Shown: piece by piece, positions 45,101 to 53,948 of the stretch
How the letters are laid out: each line of letters starts with the position of its first letter
Position numbering within the stretch: position 1 is the stretch's first letter
Origin: Gemmataceae bacterium
Lineage (GTDB): Bacteria > Planctomycetota > Planctomycetia > Gemmatales > Gemmataceae
DNA length: 64,000 nt
Direction: 5' to 3'
Assembly (NCBI GenBank): GCA_009691845.1
Contig: SIAJ01000009.1
Location: 41,811 to 105,810, forward strand
Notes under the pieces: model-generated
Told to the model about the DNA's origin: nothing
The model's database searches: none
What the model saw: only the letters and a program-made list of their open reading frames with translations
Program-made: the position numbers and the translations under genes

Positions 45101-45188
45101 ACAGGTGGGCGGCATGGACGATCGCGTGTTGCAATCGATCCAACCCGGCAGCGGGCGGAAGAATCGGAGACGCGGAAACTGCTTGCAC
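42127..45188 (-). pseudogene. dabA: DabA-like (DUF2309) inorganic carbon uptake protein, frameshift and internal stop
   Basis: About 1020 codons are split into three parts. The first (from the GTG at 45188) ends in frame around VVHDLLVR; adding one base to the AAAA run at 44429-44432 would continue with the conserved FFAAYVDQGLAHW. The second part contains FCIDERE near 43690, matching the Cys and Asp zinc ligands of DabA. It ends at a TGA (43483-43485) directly after NGRRW, and the same frame continues with VGTRTFLIGAVLALVG. The third part has GHGSTS and CGACGG, which supply the zinc His and Cys. So all four ligands are encoded but on different fragments. A single base change in TGA would restore the frame. 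Confidence 0.8.
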
Positions 45189-45299
45189 GAGACGAAAGTC
45201 CTCGTCGTGTGTGAAGCGAGCCCTGCACGCAAAGGGTTCGCGATGCGTGGCTTGCCGGAAAGAATCAGGCCGCTGGATTCAAGAGAAGAGAGGGCGCAT

Positions 45300-45641
45300 C
45301 TACTCACATCTCTGACGAATACCCGCACCGGTCAATCGGCGATGCGAGCTCGGGTCGAATGTGGAGATCGAATGTGAATTCGGCGTCTGGCCTCGACTCG
45401 CTTGCTCCACCAAGGCCGCTTTAGGCCTGAGTGTCCCTCGGCGCGAGGGCTGAATGGAGGAGATAAGCGCAGCACGGTCCTTGGCCTGCACCTCTTCTTC
45501 CTCGGGAAAGGAAGCCACCCAGGGAGCAAAAGGAGCATTGAAGGAAGCCCATGTCCCCGCGAGCGAGCAGACCAATAGCAAGGCGATGCCTCGAAATCGG
45601 CATCGGTTCGCAAAGTCGGTTGCTCGGAAACGTGGGATCAT
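45300..45641 (-). CDS. Possible small secreted protein
   Basis: This 113-residue frame has a basic start followed by the hydrophobic run GIALLLVCSLAGTWASFNAPF (about residues 18-38), which could be a signal peptide. The rest is rich in Arg, Ser and Pro with no recognisable family. It lies upstream of dabA on the same strand, separated by 111 bp. The ATG at 45641 has no strong ribosome binding site, so the gene is uncertain. Confidence 0.35.
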   Translation of the reverse strand: MIPRFRATDFANRCRFRGIALLLVCSLAGTWASFNAPFAPWVASFPEEEEVQAKDRAALISSIQPSRRGTLRPKAALVEQASRGQTPNSHSISTFDPSSHRRLTGAGIRQRCE

Positions 45642-45700
45642 TCAAGTAGTGAACTATGGAGTGGGCGACGAGCGAGAAGCGTTCGCGTAGCGATTTCGCG

Positions 45701-45800
45701 AAGTAGCCCTCTCGCTCCGCGAGAGGGAAGCGTGACCGGTGCGTTGGCTCAGCGTTCTTTTGGGCCAATGCCTCCCTCTCGCGGAGCGAGAGGGCTACTT
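45701..45800. repeat. 28-bp perfect inverted repeat with self-complementary arms
   Basis: A 28-base arm at 45701-45728 is exactly inverted at 45773-45800 around a 44-base centre. Each arm contains CCTCTCGCTCCGCGAGAGG, which can fold on itself, so the region can form either one long stem or two short ones. It lies 16 bp beyond the stop of the flippase gene on the complementary side and upstream of the small frame at 45300-45641. It could act as a transcript end for the flippase gene. Confidence 0.9.
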
Positions 45801-45816
45801 TGTACAACGAGTTCGG

Positions 45817-47337
45817 CTATTTCGAAGCAAACATGCGTACTGTGTTCCTGAGAGATTGGCCCGCGGACAACGAAGTCCTTGGGGCTTCGATGAGCGCGAC
45901 TACGACAGAATATGGCAAAAGCCCTGCCGCGAGTGCGAGGCTTAGCTCCATCCAGCCGAAGTCAGCCCACTGGGGAATCAACCAGATGCCGAGTGGAACC
46001 GACATTGCGGCCAGTGGAACCATCCACGCCTGAAGATAGTTGATCGAACTCGATTCGATATGCCTAGCCGTGTGGCGGATCACCCACATACACATCACCA
46101 AATTGGGAATTGCCACTGCTAGTGCCACTCCGACCAGACCGAATTGCGGGCAGAGCAAGACACCCAGCAAGACATTGGCCAAGGCCTCAAGCAACGCCAC
46201 CCGGGCGAAGACACGCAAGTGGCCCAGGCCATAGAGAATTCGAGCCGCGATCGATTGAGCCACGACGAGCGACAACGTCGATGAGAGCACCACGAGGACC
46301 GGGTAACATTGCTCGGCATAGATCGGATCGCCTAACCACAAAGTCAAAAAAGGCCGGCCGAACACAATGAGGCCGAGCTGAATCGGCAGCACGAGATAGA
46401 GCACCCAGCGTGTACCGGCGACGAGCATCTTGCGGATGGCGTCCCAATCCCCCTTGGCCTCGAGAGAACTCACGGCCGGGGTCAGCGTGTTGGTACCCGT
46501 TCGCAGCAGGGCTTTCGCAAACTCGACCAACCGCATTGCAATAGCGAAGTAAGTGACCGGGGCGGCACCCAGAAAGAAGCCGACGACGAGAATTCCGGAC
46601 TGCCCGCACGTTCGCCCCGCGACCATGGCCAGGAACGCATGCACACTGTAGCCGCGAACCCGCTTGAGCGTTTCTCGATCGACGTGTCTTCGCCGGAGTT
46701 CAAGGAATGGCAACGAACGAAAAGACGCGATTGCGAACAGGCTGTGTTCGAGAAGATTGCAAGCCGTGAACAGAATGCCGAGATTCAACAGCGAGGGCGA
46801 CTCTTCCATGACCCAAACCGTGCCGGCTGTTCGAAGAGCCAGGATCGAAATTCGGATGCCGCTCTTCAGGGCGAACCGTTCGAGTCCGTCGAGAATGGAA
46901 GGAAACACGCTCAACGGCAGGGTGAGCGCGAGATTGGCGAGCATCAAGGCCGCAAATGCCAACACGTCCGAATCGAACCGTGACAGCAGGAACGGAAACA
47001 ACGCCAGGCCCAAGACAAAGACCGCTCCACCGAGGCCGAGGAACAACGCGAACGCGGTTGAAACCAGTCGATTGAGATCGGCTCGATCACCGCTGGCGTG
47101 GAAGCGTGCCACGAAGCGAACGACGCAAGCGGCGATGCCCAAATCGAAAAGCGTGAAGTAAGCCAGGATCGATTCGACGAACGCCCAGATGCCGAACTGG
47201 CTATCGCCAAGTTTGCGGACGAGATAGGGGGTCAGGAAAAAGGCAACCGCCAGCGTGGCCGCGAAGGCCAGCCAGTTCGTGCCGGCCCCAATGAGCAACC
47301 GGCGCTTCAGATGCATCCGTGCATCGGGGTTCGACAT
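45817..47337 (-). CDS. Oligosaccharide flippase family protein
   Basis: This 506-residue protein has about twelve to fourteen membrane segments and the N-terminal pattern of Wzx/RfbX-type exporters (KLGDSQFGIWAFVESILAYF near residue 43, then FDLGIAACVVRFVARFHASG near 64). It probably flips lipid-linked oligosaccharides for surface polysaccharide. The nearest genes do not include glycosyltransferases, so the pathway is not visible here. No strong ribosome binding site precedes the ATG. Confidence 0.85.
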   Translation of the reverse strand: MSNPDARMHLKRRLLIGAGTNWLAFAATLAVAFFLTPYLVRKLGDSQFGIWAFVESILAYFTLFDLGIAACVVRFVARFHASGDRADLNRLVSTAFALFLGLGGAVFVLGLALFPFLLSRFDSDVLAFAALMLANLALTLPLSVFPSILDGLERFALKSGIRISILALRTAGTVWVMEESPSLLNLGILFTACNLLEHSLFAIASFRSLPFLELRRRHVDRETLKRVRGYSVHAFLAMVAGRTCGQSGILVVGFFLGAAPVTYFAIAMRLVEFAKALLRTGTNTLTPAVSSLEAKGDWDAIRKMLVAGTRWVLYLVLPIQLGLIVFGRPFLTLWLGDPIYAEQCYPVLVVLSSTLSLVVAQSIAARILYGLGHLRVFARVALLEALANVLLGVLLCPQFGLVGVALAVAIPNLVMCMWVIRHTARHIESSSINYLQAWMVPLAAMSVPLGIWLIPQWADFGWMELSLALAAGLLPYSVVVALIEAPRTSLSAGQSLRNTVRMFASK

Positions 47338-47647
47338 GGTAGGAGGCTATCACGAACTCGGGGGAGAGGTCTAGGTGGCTTTGTAGAGAATCGATGCCAT
47401 TGGAAGAGGCGTGTGCGAATTCTCAATGGCCGACTTGCAAATCAGTTTCGTCGCATTAGGATCACCTCAAGTTCGGGGGGGGTGAGGGTAACTGGTTGTT
47501 GTGAGGATCCTAAGCCACTCACTCGCCGGCACACCTCGCGAATGAAGGATTCGCTGCTCCACACGATTTTCCTTGCTCGAGTATTCCCAGTCAAGTTTCG
47601 GCAAATCAGAGGCAAGTTCGATTGCCTAACCCCCGAGGAACGGTGAC
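47338..47647. other. 310-bp divergent intergenic region
   Basis: This lies between the flippase start and the lipoprotein start, which point away from each other, so both promoters are expected here. A run of eight G bases occurs near 47475. The minus-strand frame at 47442-47666 has no recognised family, no ribosome binding site and overlaps the lipoprotein start, so I do not call it. I see no repeat. Confidence 0.4.
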
Positions 47648-48154
47648 GTGAGCCAGTCCGGATCAAAGTGTTTCCTGCTCTTCATCGCCCTGCTCGTCGG
47701 CTGTTCGCAAAAGAAATCCACGCCCGCGATAGAACCCCTGCCGCCCATTCGGCCGTTTCTGGAAGTTCAACCGCGGGCCTTGGAGATGCTGCGGCGGATT
47801 GCCTCTGGTCAAAAAAACCTGGGCGACGAGTGGTACGTTCGCCTCGAAGTTGTTTGGAAGCCGACGGCGAAGATCGAAGTGCAAATCGACAAGAAGGCGC
47901 CTGGGCCAACGGATTTCATGATTGAAGCCGATGGCCTGAAATGCGTGATGGCAATTGCTCAGAAGCCCTATCTGAAGGGAGCGTACATCGAAGTCGTGCA
48001 ATCAGCGGACAAGGTCTACTTCGATGTAACGTTTCCGAATCAAGACGAGCACGACCGGGCTGCAGCCAGCAAATGGCTACGCATGGAGAACGCGCGAAGA
48101 GATGAGCAAACTGCCAAAGACCCGAAAGGGAAGGACAAGTCTCAAGCCAAGTAA
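47648..48154 (+). CDS. Lipoprotein with a degenerate HesB/IscA-like domain
   Basis: This 168-residue protein starts with a signal and lipobox LLVGC near residue 19. The mature part follows the A-type carrier layout: VQPRALEMLRRIASGQ near 40, then YVRLEVVW near 62, MIEADGLKCVMAIAQ near 91, YLKGAYIEVVQ near 109, and DVTFPNQDE near 125. The first matches the helix at the start of IscA, and the last its NPN-like end. The three conserved metal-binding Cys of IscA are absent (only one Cys remains outside the lipobox), so it cannot bind an Fe-S cluster in the usual way. The resemblance is my reading of the pattern and needs a profile test. The start is the GTG at 47648, with GAGGAA upstream. Confidence 0.55.
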   Translation: MSQSGSKCFLLFIALLVGCSQKKSTPAIEPLPPIRPFLEVQPRALEMLRRIASGQKNLGDEWYVRLEVVWKPTAKIEVQIDKKAPGPTDFMIEADGLKCVMAIAQKPYLKGAYIEVVQSADKVYFDVTFPNQDEHDRAAASKWLRMENARRDEQTAKDPKGKDKSQAK

Positions 48155-48167
48155 AGCCAAGAACTTC

Positions 48168-48240
48168 ACCACGGATTGCATGGATTTACACGGATAAGAA
48201 ACGACTGCTCTTCCTGGTTCTATCCGTGATAATCCGTGGT
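48168..48240. repeat. Imperfect palindrome between convergent genes
   Basis: ACCACGGATT (48168-48177) is inverted at 48231-48240, and CACGGATA (48189-48196) is inverted at 48221-48228. Together they form a long, interrupted stem with a 24-base loop. The element lies between the convergent stops of the lipoprotein and the thioredoxin-like gene. Confidence 0.8.
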
Positions 48241-48266
48241 CGAAATGTGTTTGAGCCGTCCGCCGC

Positions 48267-49439
48267 TCATCGCTTCGTCAGATACACTTTGATCACTTCG
48301 TCCACGCGGGCCATGTCTGCGTCGGTTGCTCCGCCTCGCCAGAGGACCGTGCCCTGACGATCGAGCAGCACGAGCAATGGCACATATTGCACGTTAAACA
48401 GTTTCTGAATCTCCCCGACCCGGCCATCACGCTCGAGGTAAGGGCGGTAGTTCAGTTCCTTGCGACGAGCCACCTCGTCCACATCCCGCGCACGGGAATT
48501 GAACGACGCATCCGCCTCACACGCGACGGCCACGACCTCCAGGCCCGATGCTCCATAGTCTCCTTGCAGTTTCTTCATGGCAGGCACGGCACGCTGGCAC
48601 GGCACGCAGGTTGTGCTCCAGAATTCCATCAGGATCAAGCGGCCGGACGCGTAGCGAAATTCCCAGTCGGATCCCGCGACGTCGCTGACCGTGAAGTTTG
48701 GCACACGTTGTACGCCAGCCTGCGGTCCCGGAGCATCCTCTTCGCTCTTCCGCGTTGGACCTTCCGGCACGGATGCCGGAGGTGGCCGAATCGCGGCCGT
48801 CGGCGGCAAATGCGGCATGCCGGCGATGTTCTCTTTTCGCAACGAAGGCGGTGGCTCAATGTTCGGGACGGGCGGCGATCGATCTGCACCGCGCTCGAAT
48901 GGCCCCATGCCCGGAGGCGGAGGCAACGGCGGCGTGACCGAGGATACCTTGTTCTCGTCCAGTTCGAGTCGAATGTTGCCCGCCGGCGGTTTGATTTGAG
49001 CTTCCCCCGCGATCTTGCGGCCATCCACTTCGCGAACCACCGACAGGATGTACGTCTTGCCGGGCGTCAAACCGGGCACGAAGAAGTATCCCTCGGCATC
49101 GGTCTCGAAGCCAAGCCCTTTGCCGGAGGCGGGTGCTAGTTCTTCGGCAGCCCGCAGATGCACGTAGGTGATGCCCTTGAGGGGTCGGCCTTCGCGGGCA
49201 TCGACGATCACGCCGGCGATGATGCCTCCGCGATCAGTGCGTGCCACGTCGGCTGGCAGTGGTTTGGTCTTGCCTCGGCCGGCAGTGTCGGAATTTTCTT
49301 GCCACCAGGGACGATCCGGATCACGACGATCGTTCATCGAGCGATCGTTGCGGTCGCGATCGCGATTGCGGCTTGTCAACGACGTGCAGCCGGCGGCGAG
49401 GGCACATGCCGCGACGATGATGGCTGCAAAGAAACGCAT
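48267..49439 (-). CDS. TlpA-like thioredoxin lipoprotein with regulatory-like beta domain
   Basis: This 390-residue protein has a lipobox ALAAGC near residue 16, then an acidic/basic linker. A transthyretin-like beta domain follows (GGIIAGVIVDAREGRPLKG near 72), then a long proline-rich segment at about 170-245. The C-terminal thioredoxin domain has FWSTTCVPCQRAVPAM near 278, and the active-site CVPC fits the CxxC of TlpA/ResA. It probably reduces disulfides or helps cytochrome c maturation outside the membrane. This is reasonable given the many CxxCH proteins here. The ATG at 49439 begins the lipoprotein signal; the open frame extends upstream to 49883 without homology. Confidence 0.82.
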   Translation of the reverse strand: MRFFAAIIVAACALAAGCTSLTSRNRDRDRNDRSMNDRRDPDRPWWQENSDTAGRGKTKPLPADVARTDRGGIIAGVIVDAREGRPLKGITYVHLRAAEELAPASGKGLGFETDAEGYFFVPGLTPGKTYILSVVREVDGRKIAGEAQIKPPAGNIRLELDENKVSSVTPPLPPPPGMGPFERGADRSPPVPNIEPPPSLRKENIAGMPHLPPTAAIRPPPASVPEGPTRKSEEDAPGPQAGVQRVPNFTVSDVAGSDWEFRYASGRLILMEFWSTTCVPCQRAVPAMKKLQGDYGASGLEVVAVACEADASFNSRARDVDEVARRKELNYRPYLERDGRVGEIQKLFNVQYVPLLVLLDRQGTVLWRGGATDADMARVDEVIKVYLTKR

Positions 49440-49912
49440 GAAGCACTCGCAGGGGAATCTTCCGTCAATATCGGTTGCCATGAGGGGCGAGCGTGGGAAA
49501 TTCCGCCTTGCGCCATCCGCATCAAGTATGCACATGGCATCAGCCTGTCGGCCCCAATAATCTCGACGAACCAAATAATCATTGAAGTTCGTTGTAAGTT
49601 TTGCCGAAGGTGCTGCCCGCGTCAAACGAATGGCTGGCACGGATGGCACATTCCGCCCATCTGTCCCCGTTTTATTTGGCTCATTCGCCAGAAGACCGCG
49701 ATTCCGCGAAACCGACTGGTTCCGCTCCATCGCCACGACCCGTGATCTCGACGAGGCTTGCGTAATCGAAAGACCTTGCCCAAGCCGGACAATGCAACTG
49801 CCGAAATTACATCGCGCCATTCTTCCAGGAGCAGATCGAACGCGACTCCGAACATCCGCCTTTCCCGCCAAATTTCGTATCACAAACCTATCCCACCCTC
49901 CGAGTCAAATCA
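49440..49912. other. 473-bp divergent intergenic region
   Basis: This lies between the divergent thioredoxin-like gene and hemE and should hold both promoters. The upstream part is open in the frame of the thioredoxin-like gene, but it encodes no recognisable domain and no ribosome binding site. I see no palindrome of the kind found elsewhere and no RNA gene. Confidence 0.4.
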
Positions 49913-50923
49913 ATGTCGCAACCTGGTTCTCACTTGCTCGTTCGTGCCGCTCGTGGCGAGGTCGTTGAACGGCCGCCGGTGTGGGCCATGCGGCAGGCGG
50001 GGCGTTGGGACCCGGAGTTCAATCGCGTTCGGGCCGGGATGGGGTTCTACGAATTCTCGGAAAATGTCGAACGGGCGGCTCAGGGCACGTTGTGTCCGCG
50101 TCGATTCGGCGTCGATGGCATCATTCTCTTCTACGACATCACCACGCTGCCCGTGGCCATGGGGATGCCGTTTCAACTCAAGCCTTCGCAAGGGCCCGTG
50201 CCGGATCGGCCGATTCGAACGATGGCCGACCTCGAACGGCTCGACGCGAATCCCGATCCCGACCGCTACGGCTACATCATCGAACTCTTGAAGACCGTGA
50301 AGCGGGAACTCAATGGCGAGCTGCCGGTGTTGGCCTTTGCGGGAGCACCGTTCACGGTCGCGGCTTACTGCATCGGCACCGGCAAGAACATGGACCAGAC
50401 GCGAACGTTCGCCCGGGAGCAGCCACGTGTGTGGGCCGGCTTGCTTGATCGACTGGCCGGTGCGACCATCGGCTTCTTGAACACGCTCATCGGCGAAGGT
50501 GCGGCCGTCTACCAACTCTTCGATTCGTGGGCCGGTGAACTGACGCCGGAAGAATACGACACTTGGGCCCAGCCGTTTCATCGCCAGATCCTGGCCGGCG
50601 CGTCAGGCGCTCCGCGTATCTTGTTCGTGAAGGAATGCCCCTACCTGGAACGCATGACGCAAACCGGGGCGGAGGTCATCAGCCTCGGATCGAAGCACGA
50701 TTTGGCTGCAGCACGACGTGACTATCCGCAACTCGTGTTTCAGGGGAACGTTTCATCGGAAGTGTTGCAAGCTGGCACTCCCGACCGAGTTCGCCAGGAA
50801 GTGAAGTCTTGTCTACAAGCCGGGCAAGGGCATCGGCATATCCTGAACCTCAGCCATGGCGTGGATAAGGCGACGCCGGTGGAGAACTTCCAGGCTTACA
50901 TTCAGACGGCCAAGGGGGGTTGA
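49913..50923 (+). CDS. hemE: Uroporphyrinogen decarboxylase
   Basis: This 336-residue enzyme converts uroporphyrinogen III to coproporphyrinogen III in haem biosynthesis. It carries VWAMRQAGRWDPEFNRVR near residue 22, where the QAGR Arg binds substrate carboxylates; the usual QAGRY has W. RRFGVDGIILFYDIT near 62 provides the catalytic Asp region, and FAGAPFTVAAYCI follows near 142. The C-terminal part has VYQLFDSWAG near 198 and GNVSSEVL near 278. The gene's last 74 bases overlap a minus-strand gene. Haem demand is consistent with the many CxxCH proteins in the window. Confidence 0.94.
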   Translation: MSQPGSHLLVRAARGEVVERPPVWAMRQAGRWDPEFNRVRAGMGFYEFSENVERAAQGTLCPRRFGVDGIILFYDITTLPVAMGMPFQLKPSQGPVPDRPIRTMADLERLDANPDPDRYGYIIELLKTVKRELNGELPVLAFAGAPFTVAAYCIGTGKNMDQTRTFAREQPRVWAGLLDRLAGATIGFLNTLIGEGAAVYQLFDSWAGELTPEEYDTWAQPFHRQILAGASGAPRILFVKECPYLERMTQTGAEVISLGSKHDLAAARRDYPQLVFQGNVSSEVLQAGTPDRVRQEVKSCLQAGQGHRHILNLSHGVDKATPVENFQAYIQTAKGG

Positions 50924-51509
50924 GACGCAGAAAAGGTACCGGGGGGACTATCAAGACTTGCGATTCGACTGCTGCCGGCGCATGTGCGAACACCTGCCGA
51001 TACGACTCCTCTGCCACTCCTCCAAGCCGCTCCGCCATACGGCGGATCGCGTCTCGCCGATAGTCCCAGCGATTGGAACGCGGAACTTGTTCGAGCCAAT
51101 CGCACAGGCGCACCCGGACCAGGTCGTCGTAGTCTTCGCGCGAAACCTCGATCGTTTCGCCCGTTTCGCGGTTGCGGAAGCGGAAAGGCCCATCGGATTC
51201 GAGCAGCTCTTCAAACGACGAGCGGTCCATGAAACAGTTCACGAAGGTGAGCCGTTCGGCCCGCTCGCCAATCAACGACCGCACGTCTCCCCGCCGCTGG
51301 AGAGGGAGAGCGAACCGCTGAAAGAGTTCCGTTCCGTAGATCGAGTGAAATAGCCCGGTCCGACACAAGTCCTGATTGCAACCCCACGCTTCGAGGTCGC
51401 GGGATACGCCGACGAGGTGCGCGAGAAACCCCTTTTGTCCCGAGTGTTCTACATCCTCGGTGCCGAGGCCAAGGAGAAAGTCGATCATCGTGCGGTAGTT
51501 CGGGTCCAT
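50850..51509 (-). CDS. DUF6817-like protein
   Basis: This 219-residue protein has HSGQKGFLAHLVGVSRDLEAWG near residue 22 and LCRTGLFHSIYGTELF near 47, where the H and HS(I)YGT pattern resembles an HD-type metal-binding scaffold; I associate it with the DUF6817 family. ERAERLTFVNCFMDRSSFE near 83 follows. The last 25 residues are proline-rich and are encoded in the part that overlaps the hemE end, so they may be non-homologous read-through. The reaction is unknown. Confidence 0.7.
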   Translation of the reverse strand: MDPNYRTMIDFLLGLGTEDVEHSGQKGFLAHLVGVSRDLEAWGCNQDLCRTGLFHSIYGTELFQRFALPLQRRGDVRSLIGERAERLTFVNCFMDRSSFEELLESDGPFRFRNRETGETIEVSREDYDDLVRVRLCDWLEQVPRSNRWDYRRDAIRRMAERLGGVAEESYRQVFAHAPAAVESQVLIVPPVPFLRLNPPWPSECKPGSSPPASPYPRHG

Positions 51510-51591
51510 GTCTCTCTCACAGGTGAGTGGATTGGTTTCGACGGCAGCATTTCTAAGGCGGCAAGGATCATTCCTTCGTCAGTATCCCGCC

Positions 51592-52776
51592 TCAATCAGC
51601 CTCAAGAACGCCGATATCGGAACGGACCGCCTTCACTTCCCAGGAAAAGCGCTGATCGGAGTCGGGACGATCCGAGATCACCGTGAACTTCCCGGCCTTC
51701 ACTTGCATCGTATCGTCTCGCTGAATCGCCAGGCGATCGAAACCATCGACGTTGGTCAGCATGACGGTACGGCCTTCTAGACGGGTCAGTGCTTCAAAAT
51801 ATCTCGGCAGCGAAACGACGATACGCCCATTCGTGAGTTGCCCTTCACCCCGGTAATAGACCGCCGCCTCCGGCCCTTCAATGGCGGCATGCACCAGCTT
51901 CTTGCCTTGCACCAGCGGATGATCGATCACGAATTTCTTCGCTCCCTTGGCAATGATATCGCCCGATGCTTAAATATTGCCTTCCGCTCGGATGTTGCCG
52001 TGGACGTGCAATCGCTCGGCGGCACTGGGATCGTCGCCGATGCCCACGTACCCGTTCGATCGGATCACCAGCCGGTCGATGCCGTCGCGCCAGGCTCGGG
52101 CGGCCTGCTTCTCATTGGTGCCGACGGAAGGCCCGGCCGTGGCGAAGTGCAGGCTGCCGGGATTCTTGGTGTTGGTGGCCACTGTGTCGTTCCGGGCCGT
52201 GATCCGCGCCAAGTCTCCCTGGAATTCACCTGCGCCCCAGTTCAGGAAAACGATCTTGCCCAAGCTGGTGCCTGGCAGCGTGTCGGTGGGCGGTCCGTAG
52301 GTTGTGACCGGAAATTTTTCGGAGTTGTCGGGTCCAGCCCGACCCAATTGGATGTCCGGGGAATCGCCTCGGCCCCAGAGGAACATGCCGCGCGAATAGA
52401 GCCGTGGCTGCCCTTCGCCCTTCCCGAAGCGGCCAAAATAGAAATCGTGGATCCAGTTGCGGCCCCCGCCCGCACCCGCCTTGTCGTACTCGACGGGATC
52501 GATCGTCGGCGGCTCGTCGGTGAACGGCGTGCCCTTGCGTGACACGCCGCCGGCGATCAGCGACCCGCCCGGGGAAATCGCAAAGCTTCGCCGCCGTTTG
52601 CCGTTCTCGGTGGTGTAAAAATTCACGCCGCCGTCCGCAGTGACTTCCGCGTTCTGAAGGAATTTTTGACCGGGCGAAGGCTCCTTCGGTTGGGCCGATG
52701 ACTCCGGCTGAGCAAGGACGACAATCACCGACAGTGCCAAGGTGAACGCAATGCAACTCGCGACGAACGTGCGCAT
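51592..52776 (-). pseudogene. Secreted tail-fibre-like protein interrupted by TAA
   Basis: The frame starts at the ATG at 52776, with AAGGAG 7 nt upstream and a signal peptide that ends near VLAQPES. About 268 residues follow; they end VGIGDDPSAAERLHVHGN, a motif of tail-fibre-like and S74-peptidase-associated repeats. A TAA at 51970-51972 then interrupts the gene. The same frame continues with ASGDIIAKGAKKFVIDHPL, and the rest (IEGPEAAVYYRGEGQL near 51880, then RFSWEVKAVR near the end) belongs to the same family. The two parts are one gene broken by a single stop. It might be nonsense decay or a read error. Confidence 0.75.
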
Positions 52777-53006
52777 GGTTTTGCTCCTTGGTCCGCAGCA
52801 CGGATGGTTGAGCTATCCTAGTGCCAGCCGGCAGTGACAAGCGATTCCCATTCATCGCCGACTGCGAACGTTGGAATGATGGAGGTTGATTGGGCTTGCT
52901 TAAACGCCGTAACCGAGTTCGCCAGAACGCGCGAGGGCTGGGCCAAGTGGAAGAGGTTTTTTCGGGTTCGACGTTCTCCCACACTCTGTCGCGTGCGGAT
53001 CGCCGA

Positions 53007-53828
53007 TCACTTTTTCTTCGGCGGAACCGCCGGCAAGTCAACGACCGGCGGGGCAACCGGAATCGCAGGTGCAATGCGAATGGCACCTCTCTGGATCATG
53101 ACGCCTACCGCCACGTTGCCGACAGGGCTCACTGGGGCAATCGCCCGAACCCACTGGACCGTTTCCGGCCGCTTGCCGACAATCCAATCCCAGTTCGCCT
53201 TCTGTTCCTTCGTCAGCAGTTTCAGGCACTCGCCGACGAACTTTTCGTTGAGGTCCGCGAGTGGCTTCATGTCCACGTCCTTGGCACGCTGAAGCAACGG
53301 CAGGATGGCTGAGAATTCCGGCTCAAAGCGGATGATGATTTCCTCGGCCTTCAGTTCTTGCTCGGCAGTCAGGCCGAGTGTCCGAATGACTCGACGATCC
53401 GCGAAGGCGTGCGGGCCACGCAGGTGCAGTTCCAATTGACGCAGGCGAATGAGTTGCTCGACCTTCAACGTCGCGGCAAGTTTCTCTGTGTCGTATTTGA
53501 TCGTTACACCTGGAATTGCCCTCGCGATTACCCGGACCCCGGCAACGCCCGCAACTTGCGGCTGACGCATCGCGGCTTCCTGCTCCTCGCGGGCCGTCTT
53601 GAACAGGTCGGTAATCGCTTTACGTTGATCTTCAGAACACTTCATGTCGGTGAGGACTTCGTCTTGTTCCAGCAACGCGACGTTGATCGGTCGAGCGGTC
53701 TTTAGGGCCGCATTCAAATCGGTTGTCGAACTGATTGGCTTGGATGCCGGTGCGGCAACGGCAGGCAAAACGACGCCGAGGCTGAGGGCCAGGACGGTCA
53801 GGGCTTTGATCATTCGGATGTGTAACAC
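53007..53828 (-). CDS. Secreted protein of unknown function
   Basis: This 273-residue protein begins MLHIRMIKALTVLALSLGVVL and has a signal peptide cut near AVAAPA. The body has VLTDMKCSEDQRKAITDLFKTAREEQEAA near residue 55, in two consecutive blocks, TLGLTAEQELKAEEIIIRF near 150 and LKLLTKEQKANWDWIVGK near 210. The two 'LT-EQ' helices are typical of planctomycete proteins similar to LTXXQ-type periplasmic stress proteins, which suggests a Spy/CpxP-like helical role, but this is tentative. I chose the GTG at 53828 because GGAGG lies 7 nt upstream. The open frame extends further upstream through the palindrome and the nirB remnant and is not real. Confidence 0.72.
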   Translation of the reverse strand: MLHIRMIKALTVLALSLGVVLPAVAAPASKPISSTTDLNAALKTARPINVALLEQDEVLTDMKCSEDQRKAITDLFKTAREEQEAAMRQPQVAGVAGVRVIARAIPGVTIKYDTEKLAATLKVEQLIRLRQLELHLRGPHAFADRRVIRTLGLTAEQELKAEEIIIRFEPEFSAILPLLQRAKDVDMKPLADLNEKFVGECLKLLTKEQKANWDWIVGKRPETVQWVRAIAPVSPVGNVAVGVMIQRGAIRIAPAIPVAPPVVDLPAVPPKKK

Positions 53829-53948
53829 GGCAATTCCTCCAGAAACGCCAGGCATTCGGCTCGGGGGTCTCTGGAGATGCGATAGGGATCGCGCTCGTTC
53901 TGGCAAGCGGAGTCCCGGCGTGCCGGAACCCGATCTTGAGAAGAACAG

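Noticed and set aside
51592..51930. A separate 112-residue gene downstream of the tail-fibre-like gene
   Set aside because: It is in the same frame as the upstream part and completes the same family, with no start signal of its own.
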